A DNA stretch of 64,000 nt from Streptomyces sp. SID13726 (GCF_010548375.1 NZ_JAAGLY010000009.1:62001-126000), one strand, 5' to 3'; shown: positions 43,712-51,736, counted from the first letter of the stretch. Program-made: numbers and translations. The notes: a model not told the origin generated them from the letters alone.

Positions 43712-43756
43712 TGAGCCTGTGCATCTCTGTGGCCAGGCGGAGGTGACACAGGCTCA
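43712..43756. promoter_or_regulatory. 10-bp inverted repeat between sigK and DUF4331
   Basis: TGAGCCTGTG (43712-43721) / CACAGGCTCA (43747-43756), 25 nt apart, just upstream of the sigma gene promoter. Could be an operator for an additional regulator. Confidence 0.5.
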
Positions 43757-43760
43757 GACC

Positions 43761-43788
43761 CCATCCGAAGGTGAGTTCGTTGCGAATA
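43761..43788 (+). promoter_or_regulatory. sigK: SigK-like autoregulated promoter
   Basis: CCATCC (43761-43766), 16-bp spacer, CGAATA (43783-43788). From memory this is exactly the consensus reported for mycobacterial SigK (CCATCC-N16/17-CGAATA). Transcription would start near 43795. Confidence 0.75.
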
Positions 43789-43839
43789 CCTCATGGGACG
43801 GGACGGCCCAGGTGCGGCTTTGCGGGAGGGGGCGGCGAG

Positions 43840-44382
43840 TTGGAAGCGGACGAGCTTCTGGTGCTCGTGGCGGGTGGGGACCAGAAGGCATTCGAGGAGC
43901 TGTACGGGCTCGTGGCCGGGCCGGTGTTCGGTCTCGTACGGCGAGTGGTGCGCGATCCCGCGCAGTCGGAGGAGGTGTCCCAGGAAGTGCTGCTCGAACT
44001 CTGGCGGTCCGCCGCGCGGTTCGACCCACGCCGGGGCACCGCCCTGTCCTGGATCCTCACCCTCGCCCACCGGCGCGCCGTCGACCGGGTGCGCAGTGCC
44101 CGCGCGGCGGGTGAGCGGGAGCAGCGCGAGGCCCGCCGGGCCCACCACACCGCCTTCGACCAGGTGACCGAGGAGGTCGAGGCGGGCCTGGAACGGGAGT
44201 GGGTGCGCCGCTGCCTGGAACGCCTCACCGAGCTTCAGCGCCAGTCGGTGACGCTCGCCTACTACGACGGCTACACGTACCGTGAAGTGGCCGAGCGGCT
44301 CTCCCTGCCGCTGGGCACGGTGAAGACACGGATGCGCGACGGACTGACCCGGCTGCGCGAGTGCCTGGGAGGTGTCGCATGA
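43840..44382 (+). CDS. sigK: ECF sigma factor, SigK family
   Basis: 180 residues. Region 2: DQKAFEELYGLVAGPVFGLVRRVVRDPAQSEEVSQEVLLELWRSAARFDPRRGTALSWILTLAHRRAVDRVRS; region 4: LERLTELQRQSVTLAYYDGYTYREVAERLSLPLGTVKTRMRDGLTRLRE. This is the SigK pattern. TTG 43840 (EADELLVLVAGG) is chosen because the predicted start site near 43795 excludes the upstream GTG at 43771. GGGAGGGGG lies upstream at loose spacing. The stop overlaps the anti-sigma start. Likely regulon: itself, RskA and the divergent DUF4331 operon. Confidence 0.9.
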   Translation: MEADELLVLVAGGDQKAFEELYGLVAGPVFGLVRRVVRDPAQSEEVSQEVLLELWRSAARFDPRRGTALSWILTLAHRRAVDRVRSARAAGEREQREARRAHHTAFDQVTEEVEAGLEREWVRRCLERLTELQRQSVTLAYYDGYTYREVAERLSLPLGTVKTRMRDGLTRLRECLGGVA

Positions 44383-45263
44383 GCCTGCGTGACCGGTTCC
44401 GCCGCGAGGACCTCCACTCCCTCGCGGCCCCTTATGCCCTGGACGCGCTGGAGCCCGCCGAGCGGGTCCGCTTCGAGCGGCATCTCAAGGACTGCGACAG
44501 CTGTGCAGCCGAGGTGCGGGCGCTGTCCGAGGACGCCATCCGGCTCGCCTGGTCCACGGTCGCCCCCGCGCCGCCCGCGATGCGCGACCGGGTGCTGGCC
44601 GCCGTACGCGCGACTCCGCAGGAGCCGTCCCCGCTGCGGGAGTCGAACTGGCAGCGGGAGCCCGCGCGGCAGCGCGAACCTGCCCGGCAGCGCGAGTCCG
44701 CCCGGCAGCGTGAGCCGGTCCGTGCCCGCAAGTCGCAGCTTCCGCCCCATGTGTGGGGTGCCCAGCCGCCGCCCAGGGTGCGGCAGCGGCGTCCGCTGTT
44801 CGTGCCCTTCGCGACGGCGACCGCCGCCGCGGCTCTCGTCGTCGCCTCCCTGTTCGCCGTCCAGGCCAACCGGACCCAGGACGAACTGGACGCGCAGAAG
44901 GCCCAGGCCAGTGAGATCGCCCACGTTCTCCAGGCCGCGGACGCGCTCGCGACCCGGGGACAGGACGCACAGGGCCGAAGTATCGGAGTGGTGGCCTCCG
45001 CATCGGAGGGGCGCGCGGTCGTCACCCTGAGCGGGTACAGCGCGCCCCCGAGCGGACGCGTGCGCCAACTGTGGCTCATGCGCCCCAACGAGCAACCGCG
45101 CTCCCTGGGGCTGTTCGCCTCCGACACGCCCTTGGTCGCGACCGGTCTCGACAAGTCCGCGACATCACTCGCTGTGACGGTCGAGCCGGATGGTGGCTCT
45201 CCGCAACCCACTACACAGCCGGTTGTCCAACTCGCCCTGAAATCGGTTGGATTCGGAGAGTAA
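44379..45263 (+). CDS. rskA: Anti-sigma-K factor RskA
   Basis: 294 residues. The N-terminal zinc-type anti-sigma domain has His35-x3-Cys39-x2-Cys42 (RHLKDCDSC). Next come a Gln/Arg/Glu linker with four to five QREPA repeats (about 94-115), one membrane helix (FVPFATATAAAALVVASLFAV, about 141-161) and an extracytoplasmic RskA domain (GRAVVTLSGYSAPPSGRVRQLWLMRPNEQPRSLGLFA). It would hold SigK at the membrane until regulated proteolysis frees it; no protease is adjacent. ATG overlaps the sigK stop (ATGA), with GGGAGG upstream. Confidence 0.93.
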   Translation: MSLRDRFRREDLHSLAAPYALDALEPAERVRFERHLKDCDSCAAEVRALSEDAIRLAWSTVAPAPPAMRDRVLAAVRATPQEPSPLRESNWQREPARQREPARQRESARQREPVRARKSQLPPHVWGAQPPPRVRQRRPLFVPFATATAAAALVVASLFAVQANRTQDELDAQKAQASEIAHVLQAADALATRGQDAQGRSIGVVASASEGRAVVTLSGYSAPPSGRVRQLWLMRPNEQPRSLGLFASDTPLVATGLDKSATSLAVTVEPDGGSPQPTTQPVVQLALKSVGFGE

Positions 45264-45389
45264 TCAAAGAGGGGTCGTCAACACCCTTACGGGGAAGGTG
45301 AATCCTGTGACGCCGATACACGTGTGCCCCAACGGGGCGATAGGGTTAACCTGCCCGGGCCGGGTGGACTCGTACGGGTGGGGAGTGAC

Positions 45390-45659
45390 ATGGAACAGAT
45401 AACAGTGCGCAGGGCGAGGGTCCCTGCGATCACCTGCGGGAGCAGCGCGACCAGTTCGCGCCTCGACCGCCATCTCTCGGTGCTGTCGGGGCCGGCGGTC
45501 CCACAGCGTGAGACGGCGGAGGCGACATCGCTCATGCTGGAGCTGACCGCACGGGACACCACCAAGCAGGAGCGCAGCGACAGGGGTGCGCGGGTCCGCC
45601 GCGTCTCGCTGTTCGCGCCGCTGCGCCGACTGCGCCGTTCGCTGTTCGGCGGGCGCTGA
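45390..45659 (+). CDS. Small basic protein, 89 aa, unknown
   Basis: Starts MEQITVRRARVPAITCGSSA and ends in a basic amphipathic tail LFAPLRRLRRSLFGGR. No family recognised. GGGGAG lies 4 nt before ATG 45390, and a TAGGGT -10-like element at 45341 gives an own promoter. No membrane helix predicted by eye, but the tail could bind membrane or nucleic acid. Codon use is typical for the genome. Confidence 0.7.
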   Translation: MEQITVRRARVPAITCGSSATSSRLDRHLSVLSGPAVPQRETAEATSLMLELTARDTTKQERSDRGARVRRVSLFAPLRRLRRSLFGGR

Positions 45660-45732
45660 GCCCTTGCCGCCCGGTGTCGTGCTGCGATCCGGTCCGTCAT
45701 CCCCACGGCACGCGGCACGCGCCAGGTGAGTC

Positions 45733-45765
45733 GGCCGAGCGCGGGGCGTGATCCCCGGCTCGGCC
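45733..45765. terminator. Hairpin terminator between convergent genes
   Basis: GGCCGAGC..GGGG / CCCC..GCTCGGCC with a 6-nt loop and a small bulge, between the small gene ending at 45659 and the ABC permease ending at 45854. Confidence 0.75.
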
Positions 45766-45853
45766 TCCCCGTACGTCACACCTTCGTCATGCGCGCCTCC
45801 GAGGTCGGCCCGGACCCCGGCAGGGCCCGAACTCCCCTCCCGGCACCAGGGGT

Positions 45854-46636
45854 TCAGCCCTCTCCGCGCGCGTACCGGCGTACCGCGAGCGGCGCGAAGA
45901 CCGCGAGCAGCACCGCGCACCACAGCAGTGACCCGGCGACCGGATGGGCCACCGGCCAGGCGGCCCCCTCCGGCACGGGCGCGTTCCCGAACAGATCCCG
46001 CAGGGCCGTGGTCACCGCGCTGATCGGGTTCCACTCGGCAAGGGTGCGCAGCCAGCCGGGCAGCCCCTCGGTCGGGATGTACGCGTTGGACAGCAGCGGC
46101 AGCATGAAGGTCGCGCCGCCCAGCTGACCCGAGGCCTCCTCGCTCCGGGTGAGCAGGCCGAGGAAGATCCCGATCCACGTCGTGGCGAACCGGAACAGCA
46201 GCAACAGCCCGACGGCGCCCGCCGCTTGGAGCGCGGACCCCTCGATCCGCCAGCCCACCGCGAGCCCCACCAGCAGGAACGGCACGGTGCCGATGGCGGT
46301 GACCGCCACGTCCGCCACTGACTGCCCCAACGGTACGGCGGACCGGCTGATCGGCAGGGTGCGCAGCCGGTCCGTCACACCCCGGTGGACGTCCTGGGCG
46401 GCCTGGAACATCCCGGTCATGATCCCGTTCGCCGCCGTCGCCACCAGCAGCCCCGGCACCAGGAAGGTCCGGTACACCTCGCCCGGCATCGCCAGCGCGC
46501 TGCCGAACACGTAGCCGAAGAACAGCAGCATGGTGATCGGCATGGTCTGGGTCAGGATCAGCAGCCCCGGGTTGTTCCGGACCCGCCGCAGCTGACGGCC
46601 CAGCATCGCGGTGCCGTCGTAGGCCAGTGTGCTCAT
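45854..46636 (-). CDS. ABC-2 type exporter permease (DrrB-like)
   Basis: 260 residues with six hydrophobic segments and the ABC-2 pattern: GLLILTQTMPITMLLFFGYVFGSAL, YRTFLVPGLLVATAANGIMTGMF, VADVAVTAIGTVPFLLVGLAVGW, and the conserved LPLLSNAYIPTEGLPGWLRTLAEWNPISAVTTALRDLF. Forms a heterodimeric drug or lipid exporter with the ATPase, whose stop overlaps this start (ATGA). Repressed, by inference, by the divergent TetR. Substrate unknown. Confidence 0.92.
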   Translation of the reverse strand: MSTLAYDGTAMLGRQLRRVRNNPGLLILTQTMPITMLLFFGYVFGSALAMPGEVYRTFLVPGLLVATAANGIMTGMFQAAQDVHRGVTDRLRTLPISRSAVPLGQSVADVAVTAIGTVPFLLVGLAVGWRIEGSALQAAGAVGLLLLFRFATTWIGIFLGLLTRSEEASGQLGGATFMLPLLSNAYIPTEGLPGWLRTLAEWNPISAVTTALRDLFGNAPVPEGAAWPVAHPVAGSLLWCAVLLAVFAPLAVRRYARGEG

Positions 46637-47571
46637 GCCGCGACCTCCTCGGTCAGGCGCAGGAAGACGTCGTCGAGGGTCGGCGGCCGGATGCTCGCGT
46701 CGAGCAACGGCACGCCCGCCGCGTCCAGTTCACGCACCAGACGCGGCAGGGTGAGCGTGGTGTCCCGGGTGACCGCGCCGACCGCGTGCCGGTCGTGGTC
46801 GAACGACGGTTCCCCGCCCGTGAGTTGGTCGAGGACCCCGGCCGCCTTGCCGAGGACGTCCGGGTCCGCGACGACGATCTCGACATGCGCCCCGATGATC
46901 GCCTTGAGCTGGGACGGCGACCCCGTGTGCGCGACCCGCCCCTTGTCCACCAGGGCGATGTCATCGGCGAGTTGGTCGGCCTCCTCCAGGTACTGCGTGG
47001 TCAGCAGCACGGTCGTGCCGTCCGCGGTGAGACCGCGTACGGCGTCCCGGATCAGGTTGCGGCCGGCCGGGTCCAGGCCGGTCGTCGGCTCGTCCAGGAA
47101 CAGGATCTCCGGGCGGCGGATCAGGCTCGCGGCGAGGTCCAGGCGGCGGCGCATCCCGCCCGACCAGGTGGACGCGGGACGGTCGGCGGCCTCGGTGAGA
47201 CCGAAGCGCTCCAGCAGCTCGGCGGCCCGCTCGGCCGGTCCGCGCACCCGGTGCAGCCGGGCGAACAGGCGCAGGTTCTGCCGTCCGGTGAGGTCCCCGT
47301 CGACCGACGCGTACTGCCCGGTGACGGCGATGTCGCGGCGTACCGCCTCGGGCTCCCGGACGAGGTCGTGCCCGGCGACCCGCGCCGAGCCGGCGTCCGG
47401 CCGCAGCAGCGTGGTCAACAGCCGTACGGCCGTCGTCTTGCCGGCGCCGTTGGGGCCGAGGATGCCGCAGACCGTGCCCGGAGCGACCGCGAGATCGAGC
47501 CCGCGCAGGGCATGGACCTCCCCGAACCGCTTCTCCAGACCTTCACTAAGTACAGCGTACGTAGAAGTCAT
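46633..47571 (-). CDS. ABC exporter ATP-binding protein (DrrA-like)
   Basis: 312 residues. Walker A GPNGAGKT near 44-51, signature WSGGMRRRLDLA near 142, Walker B ILFLDEPTTGLDP near 162-174, H-loop replaced by Gln (LLTTQYLEEAD), as in DrrA. The about 90-residue C-terminal extension is of DrrA type (HVEIVVADPDVLG). A -10-like TATGGT (47583-47578) lies 7 nt before ATG 47571, so the mRNA is probably leaderless, and one TetR operator lies inside its first codons. Confidence 0.93.
   Translation of the reverse strand: MTSTYAVLSEGLEKRFGEVHALRGLDLAVAPGTVCGILGPNGAGKTTAVRLLTTLLRPDAGSARVAGHDLVREPEAVRRDIAVTGQYASVDGDLTGRQNLRLFARLHRVRGPAERAAELLERFGLTEAADRPASTWSGGMRRRLDLAASLIRRPEILFLDEPTTGLDPAGRNLIRDAVRGLTADGTTVLLTTQYLEEADQLADDIALVDKGRVAHTGSPSQLKAIIGAHVEIVVADPDVLGKAAGVLDQLTGGEPSFDHDRHAVGAVTRDTTLTLPRLVRELDAAGVPLLDASIRPPTLDDVFLRLTEEVAA
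47547..47563. promoter_or_regulatory. TetR operator 2 (inside the ABC gene start)
   Basis: TAAGTAC-agc-GTACGTA, one mismatch from the 7-3-7 palindrome of operator 1, 43 bp from it centre to centre. Confidence 0.7.
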
Positions 47572-47589
47572 GGCGCGACCATAGCGCAC

Positions 47590-47606
47590 TACGTACGCTG
47601 TACGTA
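47590..47606. promoter_or_regulatory. TetR operator 1
   Basis: Perfect 7-3-7 inverted repeat TACGTAC-gct-GTACGTA between the divergent ABC and TetR genes; covers the -35 areas of both and touches the TetR -10 (TAGGAT, 47609-47614). Confidence 0.85.
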
Positions 47607-47634
47607 ACTAGGATGGTGGCCGAGGTGATGATCG

Positions 47635-48348
47635 ATGGCGGGCAAGGCGGCCGTACCCGAAGTGATCTGGGCACGTCCCGAGCGGACCGGGCGTGGGCCG
47701 AAACCCGCGTTCACCAGGGCGGACATCGCGGCGGCGGCGGTGCGGCTGGCGGACGCGGGCGGTCTCGACGCGGTGTCGATGCGGCAGGTCGCGGCCGAAC
47801 TCGGCTGCGGGACGATGTCGTTGTACAACTACGTCCCCCGCAAGGAGGACCTGTACGAGCTGATGGTGGACGCGGTCAGCGGGGAGCACGAACTCTTCGC
47901 GCCGACCGGTGACTGGCGGGTCGACATGCTGCGCAACGCGCGCCAGACCAAGGCGCTCATGCACCGGCACGCCTGGATGGTGCGGCTGATGTCGGGGGTC
48001 TACGGCTTCAGCCCCAACGCCCTGCGCTACCTGGAGCACTGCCTCGCCTGCCTCGACCCGCTGGACGCCCCCTCCGGCACGAAGATCGAGCTGGTCGCGA
48101 TGCTGAACGGGTGTGTGACGACGTACGTCTCCAACGAGCTGTCGACGGCCGAGCGGGTGCGGTCGTTGCCGTGGTCGGAGGAGCAGGAGAACGCGGTGCG
48201 GATCGCGTATCTGGGCGGTCAGGTGGCGTCGGGGGCGTATCCGCGACTGGCGGCGTCGTTCATGGAGGACGCGGGGCCGATCGATCTGGACGCCGTGTTC
48301 GAGCGGATGCTCGGGCGGGTGCTGGACGGTTTCGAGCCCAGACCCTAG
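47635..48348 (+). CDS. TetR family repressor of the ABC exporter
   Basis: 237 residues. HTH about 25-70: FTRADIAAAAVRLADAGGLDAVSMRQVAAELGCGTMSLYNYVPRKEDLYELMVDAV; C-terminal domain of TetR_C_1 type. Divergent from the exporter and next to two operators. GAGGTGAT precedes ATG 47635. Its stop shares the CTAG palindrome with the convergent type-ISP-like gene. Confidence 0.92.
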   Translation: MAGKAAVPEVIWARPERTGRGPKPAFTRADIAAAAVRLADAGGLDAVSMRQVAAELGCGTMSLYNYVPRKEDLYELMVDAVSGEHELFAPTGDWRVDMLRNARQTKALMHRHAWMVRLMSGVYGFSPNALRYLEHCLACLDPLDAPSGTKIELVAMLNGCVTTYVSNELSTAERVRSLPWSEEQENAVRIAYLGGQVASGAYPRLAASFMEDAGPIDLDAVFERMLGRVLDGFEPRP

Positions 48349-49502
48349 ATCAGCGCCAACTGCCCCTCCGGCCCCTCCTCGTGCCCGTCCAGCACCGAGG
48401 CCGGCCGGTGTGCGGACTCCGGCGCCGGGAGCACACCCGCCGCGCGCAGGCCGGCCGTCGTGACCGGGGACGTCAACTCGTCCCGCAGGGGCCGCAGTTC
48501 CGCCAGCAGGGCCAGGACCGTGATCAGCTCCAGGAGTTCCGACGTCCACGTCTGCGGCCAGGTCGCCGGGCGGATCGCCGCCAGCGTGCCGGGCTCGGCG
48601 TCCGCGATCCGGCTCGTGAACCACTGCTCCAGCACCCGTACCCCGTCCGCCTCGAAGTCCCAGGCGGCGGGCGGCACCGGGGAGATACGGCCCTCGTCCA
48701 GCAGCAGGGCCTGCTCGTCGCGGTCGTAGTCCAGGGCCACGGGACGGGCGGGCAGGGGCGCGCGGACGTACGGGCGACGGCCTCCGGGCAGCTTCGGACG
48801 GTCGCCGTGCCGACGCATCAGCCAGAGCGCGCGGTGCCCCGACTCGACGCCCCGGGACCAGAGTTCGGGGTCCCCGGTGAGCGGGACGGTGAGGTCGGGG
48901 CGGGTCACGGCGAGGATCCAGGCGAGCACGTCCAGCGGCTCCACCGCGATCCCGAGCCGGGCCCTCAGGTGTTCCAGGAGCCCCGGCGCCAGATTCGGTT
49001 CCGTGCCGCCAGGGCGGCGGTACAGCGGGCGGACGCGGCGGGGGCGCAGCAGGGGGAGCAGGGAGGTCGCGAGGAGCTGGAGGCGGTCGGGGGAGTCCGT
49101 GGGCGTCTCCACCACGAACACCTGGTGCTCGTCCGCCACCCGCCACAACTCCGGCCGGGCCGCGTCGATCAGCCGGTGGTCCGGGATCAGCCACTGCTCG
49201 TCGAAGGGCGCGTGCAGCACCCGCACCGGCTCCGGACAGGGGCCGGAGGCGCGCGCGAGCCGCTCGGTGCCGCCCGGCTGCCCCGGCAGCTGCCCGACCG
49301 CCGACCGCAGGGTCCGCGAGCGCGTCGGCTCGAACAGGGCCTCCCGGTCGGGCCCCTCGGCCTTCAGCAGGGCGTCCCAACGGGCTTTCAGGGAGGCCGC
49401 GTCGGGCCCCGTCGGCCACCCCCGGCCGAGCCGCGGCGGTGCGACGGACCACGGCATGAGGTCCGCCAGCGGCGGAGCGTCGTCGTGCGTCACGCTGGGC
49501 AT
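48345..49502 (-). CDS. Protein resembling the C-terminal domain of type ISP restriction enzymes
   Basis: 385 residues. From memory this sequence type (LADLMPWSVAPPRLGRGWP, PVRVLHAPFDEQWLIPDHRLIDAARPELWRVADEHQVFVVE, RRVRPLYRRPGGTEPNLAPG, PPAAWDFEADGVRVLEQWF, QTWTSELLELITVLALLAEL) is annotated as type ISP restriction/modification enzyme in Streptomyces. It matches the LlaBIII-type target-recognition domain. No helicase, nuclease or methyltransferase motif is present here or nearby, so it cannot be a full system. Function unknown. ATG 49502; ribosome site weak. A degenerate dispersed repeat lies just upstream. Confidence 0.65.
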   Translation of the reverse strand: MPSVTHDDAPPLADLMPWSVAPPRLGRGWPTGPDAASLKARWDALLKAEGPDREALFEPTRSRTLRSAVGQLPGQPGGTERLARASGPCPEPVRVLHAPFDEQWLIPDHRLIDAARPELWRVADEHQVFVVETPTDSPDRLQLLATSLLPLLRPRRVRPLYRRPGGTEPNLAPGLLEHLRARLGIAVEPLDVLAWILAVTRPDLTVPLTGDPELWSRGVESGHRALWLMRRHGDRPKLPGGRRPYVRAPLPARPVALDYDRDEQALLLDEGRISPVPPAAWDFEADGVRVLEQWFTSRIADAEPGTLAAIRPATWPQTWTSELLELITVLALLAELRPLRDELTSPVTTAGLRAAGVLPAPESAHRPASVLDGHEEGPEGQLALI

Positions 49503-49526
49503 CGTACGACGTGTCGAGCGACCCGA

Positions 49527-49570
49527 AGGGGCGCGGGGAACGGCGCGATCGGCCCCCACCGGGCCCGCGG
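49527..49570 (+). repeat. Dispersed element copy E (degenerate)
   Basis: AGGGGCGCGGGGAACGGCGC followed by GATCGGCCCCCACCGGGCCCG, a diverged version of copies A-D, in the gap between the GntR stop and the type-ISP-like start. Confidence 0.65.
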
Positions 49571-49598
49571 GCGTGTGACGTGCTTCCCCGCGGAGCAC

Positions 49599-50348
49599 CT
49601 ACGTGGCGTCCAGCGTCACCGTGAAGGAGAACCGGTCCCCCCGATAGTGGATCACCGCCGCGTCCAGCACCCGCCCGTCCGTGTCGTACGTGACCCCCGT
49701 GTAGTGCAGGATCGGGCTGAGCAGCGGGACCTGGAGCAGCCGGGCGGTCTCCGGATCGGCCAGCCGGGCCTCCACCGTGTCCGTGATGCGGCTGATGTCC
49801 GCCCCGACGACGTCCCGCAGCACCTTGGTCATCGGCCAGCGCACCAGGTCGGCGGGGTCGATGCGCGCGGCTACCTCGGGACGGACGTAGTTGCGGGCGT
49901 GGTTGGTCGGCTCGCCCGTCTTCTCCTCGCTGCGCAGGCGGTGGTACGACGCCACCTCGTCCGACTCCGGGAAGTACTCGGCGAGTTCGGGCGGCACGGG
50001 TGACTTGCCGTGCTCCAGCAGCTCGGTCGTCATGCCGGACTGCTGGGCCACGATCGCGTCCACCGAGCCGAGCAGCCGGACCGGGGCGCCCCTGAGCGCG
50101 TCCGGCTCGATGAAGGTGCCCCGGCGGCGGTGGCGGGTGATCAGCCCCTCGTCCTCCAGCTCCTTGAGCGCCTGCCGCATGGTCAGCACGCTCACCCCGT
50201 AGTGCCCGGCGAGCTGTTCCTCGGTGGGCAGGCGGAGCGGGTCCTGGGGGGAGCGGCCGAGTATCGAGGCGCGCAGGGACTGCGACACCTGGTACCAGAG
50301 CGGCAGCTTGCGGTTCAGGACGATCGAGTCCGGGGCGAAGGAGGTCAC
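49599..50348 (-). CDS. GntR family regulator, HutC/UTRA type
   Basis: 249 residues. Winged helix PLWYQVSQSLRASILGRSPQDPLRLPTEEQLAGHYGVSVLTMRQALKELEDEGLITRHRRRGTFI (about 16-80), then a UTRA ligand domain (YHRLRSEEKTGEPTNHARNYV, ILHYTGVTYDTDGRVLDAAVIHYRGDRFSF). It is 27 bp downstream of hmgA in the same direction, so it is cotranscribed and likely controls homogentisate or tyrosine breakdown. The 24-bp palindrome before hmgA is its probable target. Ligand would be an aromatic acid, by inference. Confidence 0.9.
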   Translation of the reverse strand: MTSFAPDSIVLNRKLPLWYQVSQSLRASILGRSPQDPLRLPTEEQLAGHYGVSVLTMRQALKELEDEGLITRHRRRGTFIEPDALRGAPVRLLGSVDAIVAQQSGMTTELLEHGKSPVPPELAEYFPESDEVASYHRLRSEEKTGEPTNHARNYVRPEVAARIDPADLVRWPMTKVLRDVVGADISRITDTVEARLADPETARLLQVPLLSPILHYTGVTYDTDGRVLDAAVIHYRGDRFSFTVTLDAT

Positions 50349-50375
50349 GGGCTATCCGTACCTTTCGCGCGGCGG

Positions 50376-51692
50376 TCAGTGCAACGGGCGGAAGTGGCGT
50401 TCCAGGCCCCGCCACACGTCGTCGTAGTGCCGCTGGAGGTGGTCCGCCTGGGCCGCGTGCGCGGTGAGCGTCACCGGCCACCGTGTCTCGAACATGAACG
50501 CGAGCCCGTCGTCGACCTTCTGCGGCTTCAGCTCGGCCGCGCTCGCCCGGTCGAACGTCTCCCGGTCCGGTCCGTGCGCCGACATCATGTTGTGCAGCGA
50601 GCCGCCGCCGGGCACGAAGCCCTCGGCCTTGGCGTCGTACGCCCCCTCGATCAGGCCCATGTACTCGCTCATCACGTTCCGGTGGAAGTACGGCGGCCGG
50701 AAGGTGTCCTCGCCGACCAGCCAGCGCGGCGCGAAGACCACGAAGTCGACACCGGCCAGGCCCGGGGTGTCCGACGGGGACGTCAGCACGGTGAAGACCG
50801 ACGGGTCGGGATGGTCGTACGAGATGCTGCCGATGACGTTGAAGCGCCGCAGGTCGTAGACGTACGGCACATGGTTGCCGTGCCAGGCGACGACGTCGAG
50901 CGGGGAATGGTCGTAGGTCGCGGTCCAGAGGTTGCCGCAGAACTTGCTGACGACCTCGACCGGTCCCTCGACGTCCTCGTACGCGGCGACCGGGGCCCGG
51001 AAGTCGCGGGCGTTGGCCAGGCCGTTGGCGCCGATCGGGCCGAGGTCGGGGAGCTGGAAGGGGGCGCCGTAGTTCTCGCACACATAACCGCGGGCCGACT
51101 CGTCCAGCAGCTCCACACGGAAGCGGACCCCACGAGGGATCAGCGCGACATGTCCCGGCTCCACATGCAGCAGCCCGAACTCGGTGCGCAGCAGCAGTCC
51201 GCCGTGCTCCGGGACGATCAGCAGCTCGCCGTCGGCGTCGCTGAAGACGCGGTCCATGGAGTCGGTCGCGTGGTACAGGTGCACGGCCATGCCGGTGCGC
51301 TGGGTGACGTCGCCGTTGCCGCCGAGGGTCCACAGGCCGGCCAGGAAGTCGGTGCCCTCCGCGGGGTCCGGCAGCGGGTTCCAGCGCAGCCGGTTGGGGT
51401 CCGGGACCGACTCGGTGAAGGGGGCCGTACGGATCCAGCCATTGTGGGTGTGCGTGAACGCCGGGTGCGCGGCGGACGGGCGGATCCGGTAGAGCCAGGA
51501 GCGGCGGTTGTGGGCCCGAGGTTCGGTGAACGCCGTACCGCTGAGCTGCTCCGCGTACAGGCCCAGAGGGGCGCGCTGCGGGGCATTGCGGCCCTCCGGC
51601 AGGGCACCCGGTACGGCCTCCGAGGCGTGTTCGTTGCCGAAACCGGTGAGGTAGGTCAAGCCCTCGGCGGTCTTCCGCGGGTCCCCGCTCAT
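50376..51692 (-). CDS. hmgA: Homogentisate 1,2-dioxygenase
   Basis: 438 residues, full family length. Opens the homogentisate ring to maleylacetoacetate in tyrosine/phenylalanine catabolism, in the cytoplasm. Fe(II) ligands His337, Glu343 (HRNVMSEYMG) and His373 (SAHGPD) match the human H335/E341/H371 set; NEHASEAVPGALPEGRNAPQ and WHGNHVPYVYDLRRFNVIGS are family landmarks. AAGGGAG precedes ATG 51692. A perfect palindrome covers the promoter. hppD and the later pathway genes are not in the window. From memory the S. coelicolor counterpart is SCO1715. Confidence 0.96.
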   Translation of the reverse strand: MSGDPRKTAEGLTYLTGFGNEHASEAVPGALPEGRNAPQRAPLGLYAEQLSGTAFTEPRAHNRRSWLYRIRPSAAHPAFTHTHNGWIRTAPFTESVPDPNRLRWNPLPDPAEGTDFLAGLWTLGGNGDVTQRTGMAVHLYHATDSMDRVFSDADGELLIVPEHGGLLLRTEFGLLHVEPGHVALIPRGVRFRVELLDESARGYVCENYGAPFQLPDLGPIGANGLANARDFRAPVAAYEDVEGPVEVVSKFCGNLWTATYDHSPLDVVAWHGNHVPYVYDLRRFNVIGSISYDHPDPSVFTVLTSPSDTPGLAGVDFVVFAPRWLVGEDTFRPPYFHRNVMSEYMGLIEGAYDAKAEGFVPGGGSLHNMMSAHGPDRETFDRASAAELKPQKVDDGLAFMFETRWPVTLTAHAAQADHLQRHYDDVWRGLERHFRPLH

Positions 51693-51712
51693 GGTCGCTC
51701 CCTTGCGGTCCG

Positions 51713-51736
51713 ATTCCTATGGAACACCATAGGAAT
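51713..51736. promoter_or_regulatory. Operator of hmgA, 24-bp palindrome
   Basis: ATTCCTATGG-aaca-CCATAGGAAT, perfect 10-bp arms, about 20 bp before the hmgA start. It contains a -10-like TAGGAA for hmgA, so a bound protein would block the promoter. AT-rich island in GC-rich DNA. Confidence 0.85.

Noticed and set aside
43587..43724. Longer DUF4331 protein starting at 43724
   Set aside because: The extension has no signal peptide and would include the predicted promoter; ATG 43586 starts a proper signal sequence.
43771..43840. Upstream GTG start for the SigK gene
   Set aside because: It lies between the -35 and -10 boxes of the predicted autoregulated promoter, upstream of the expected transcription start.
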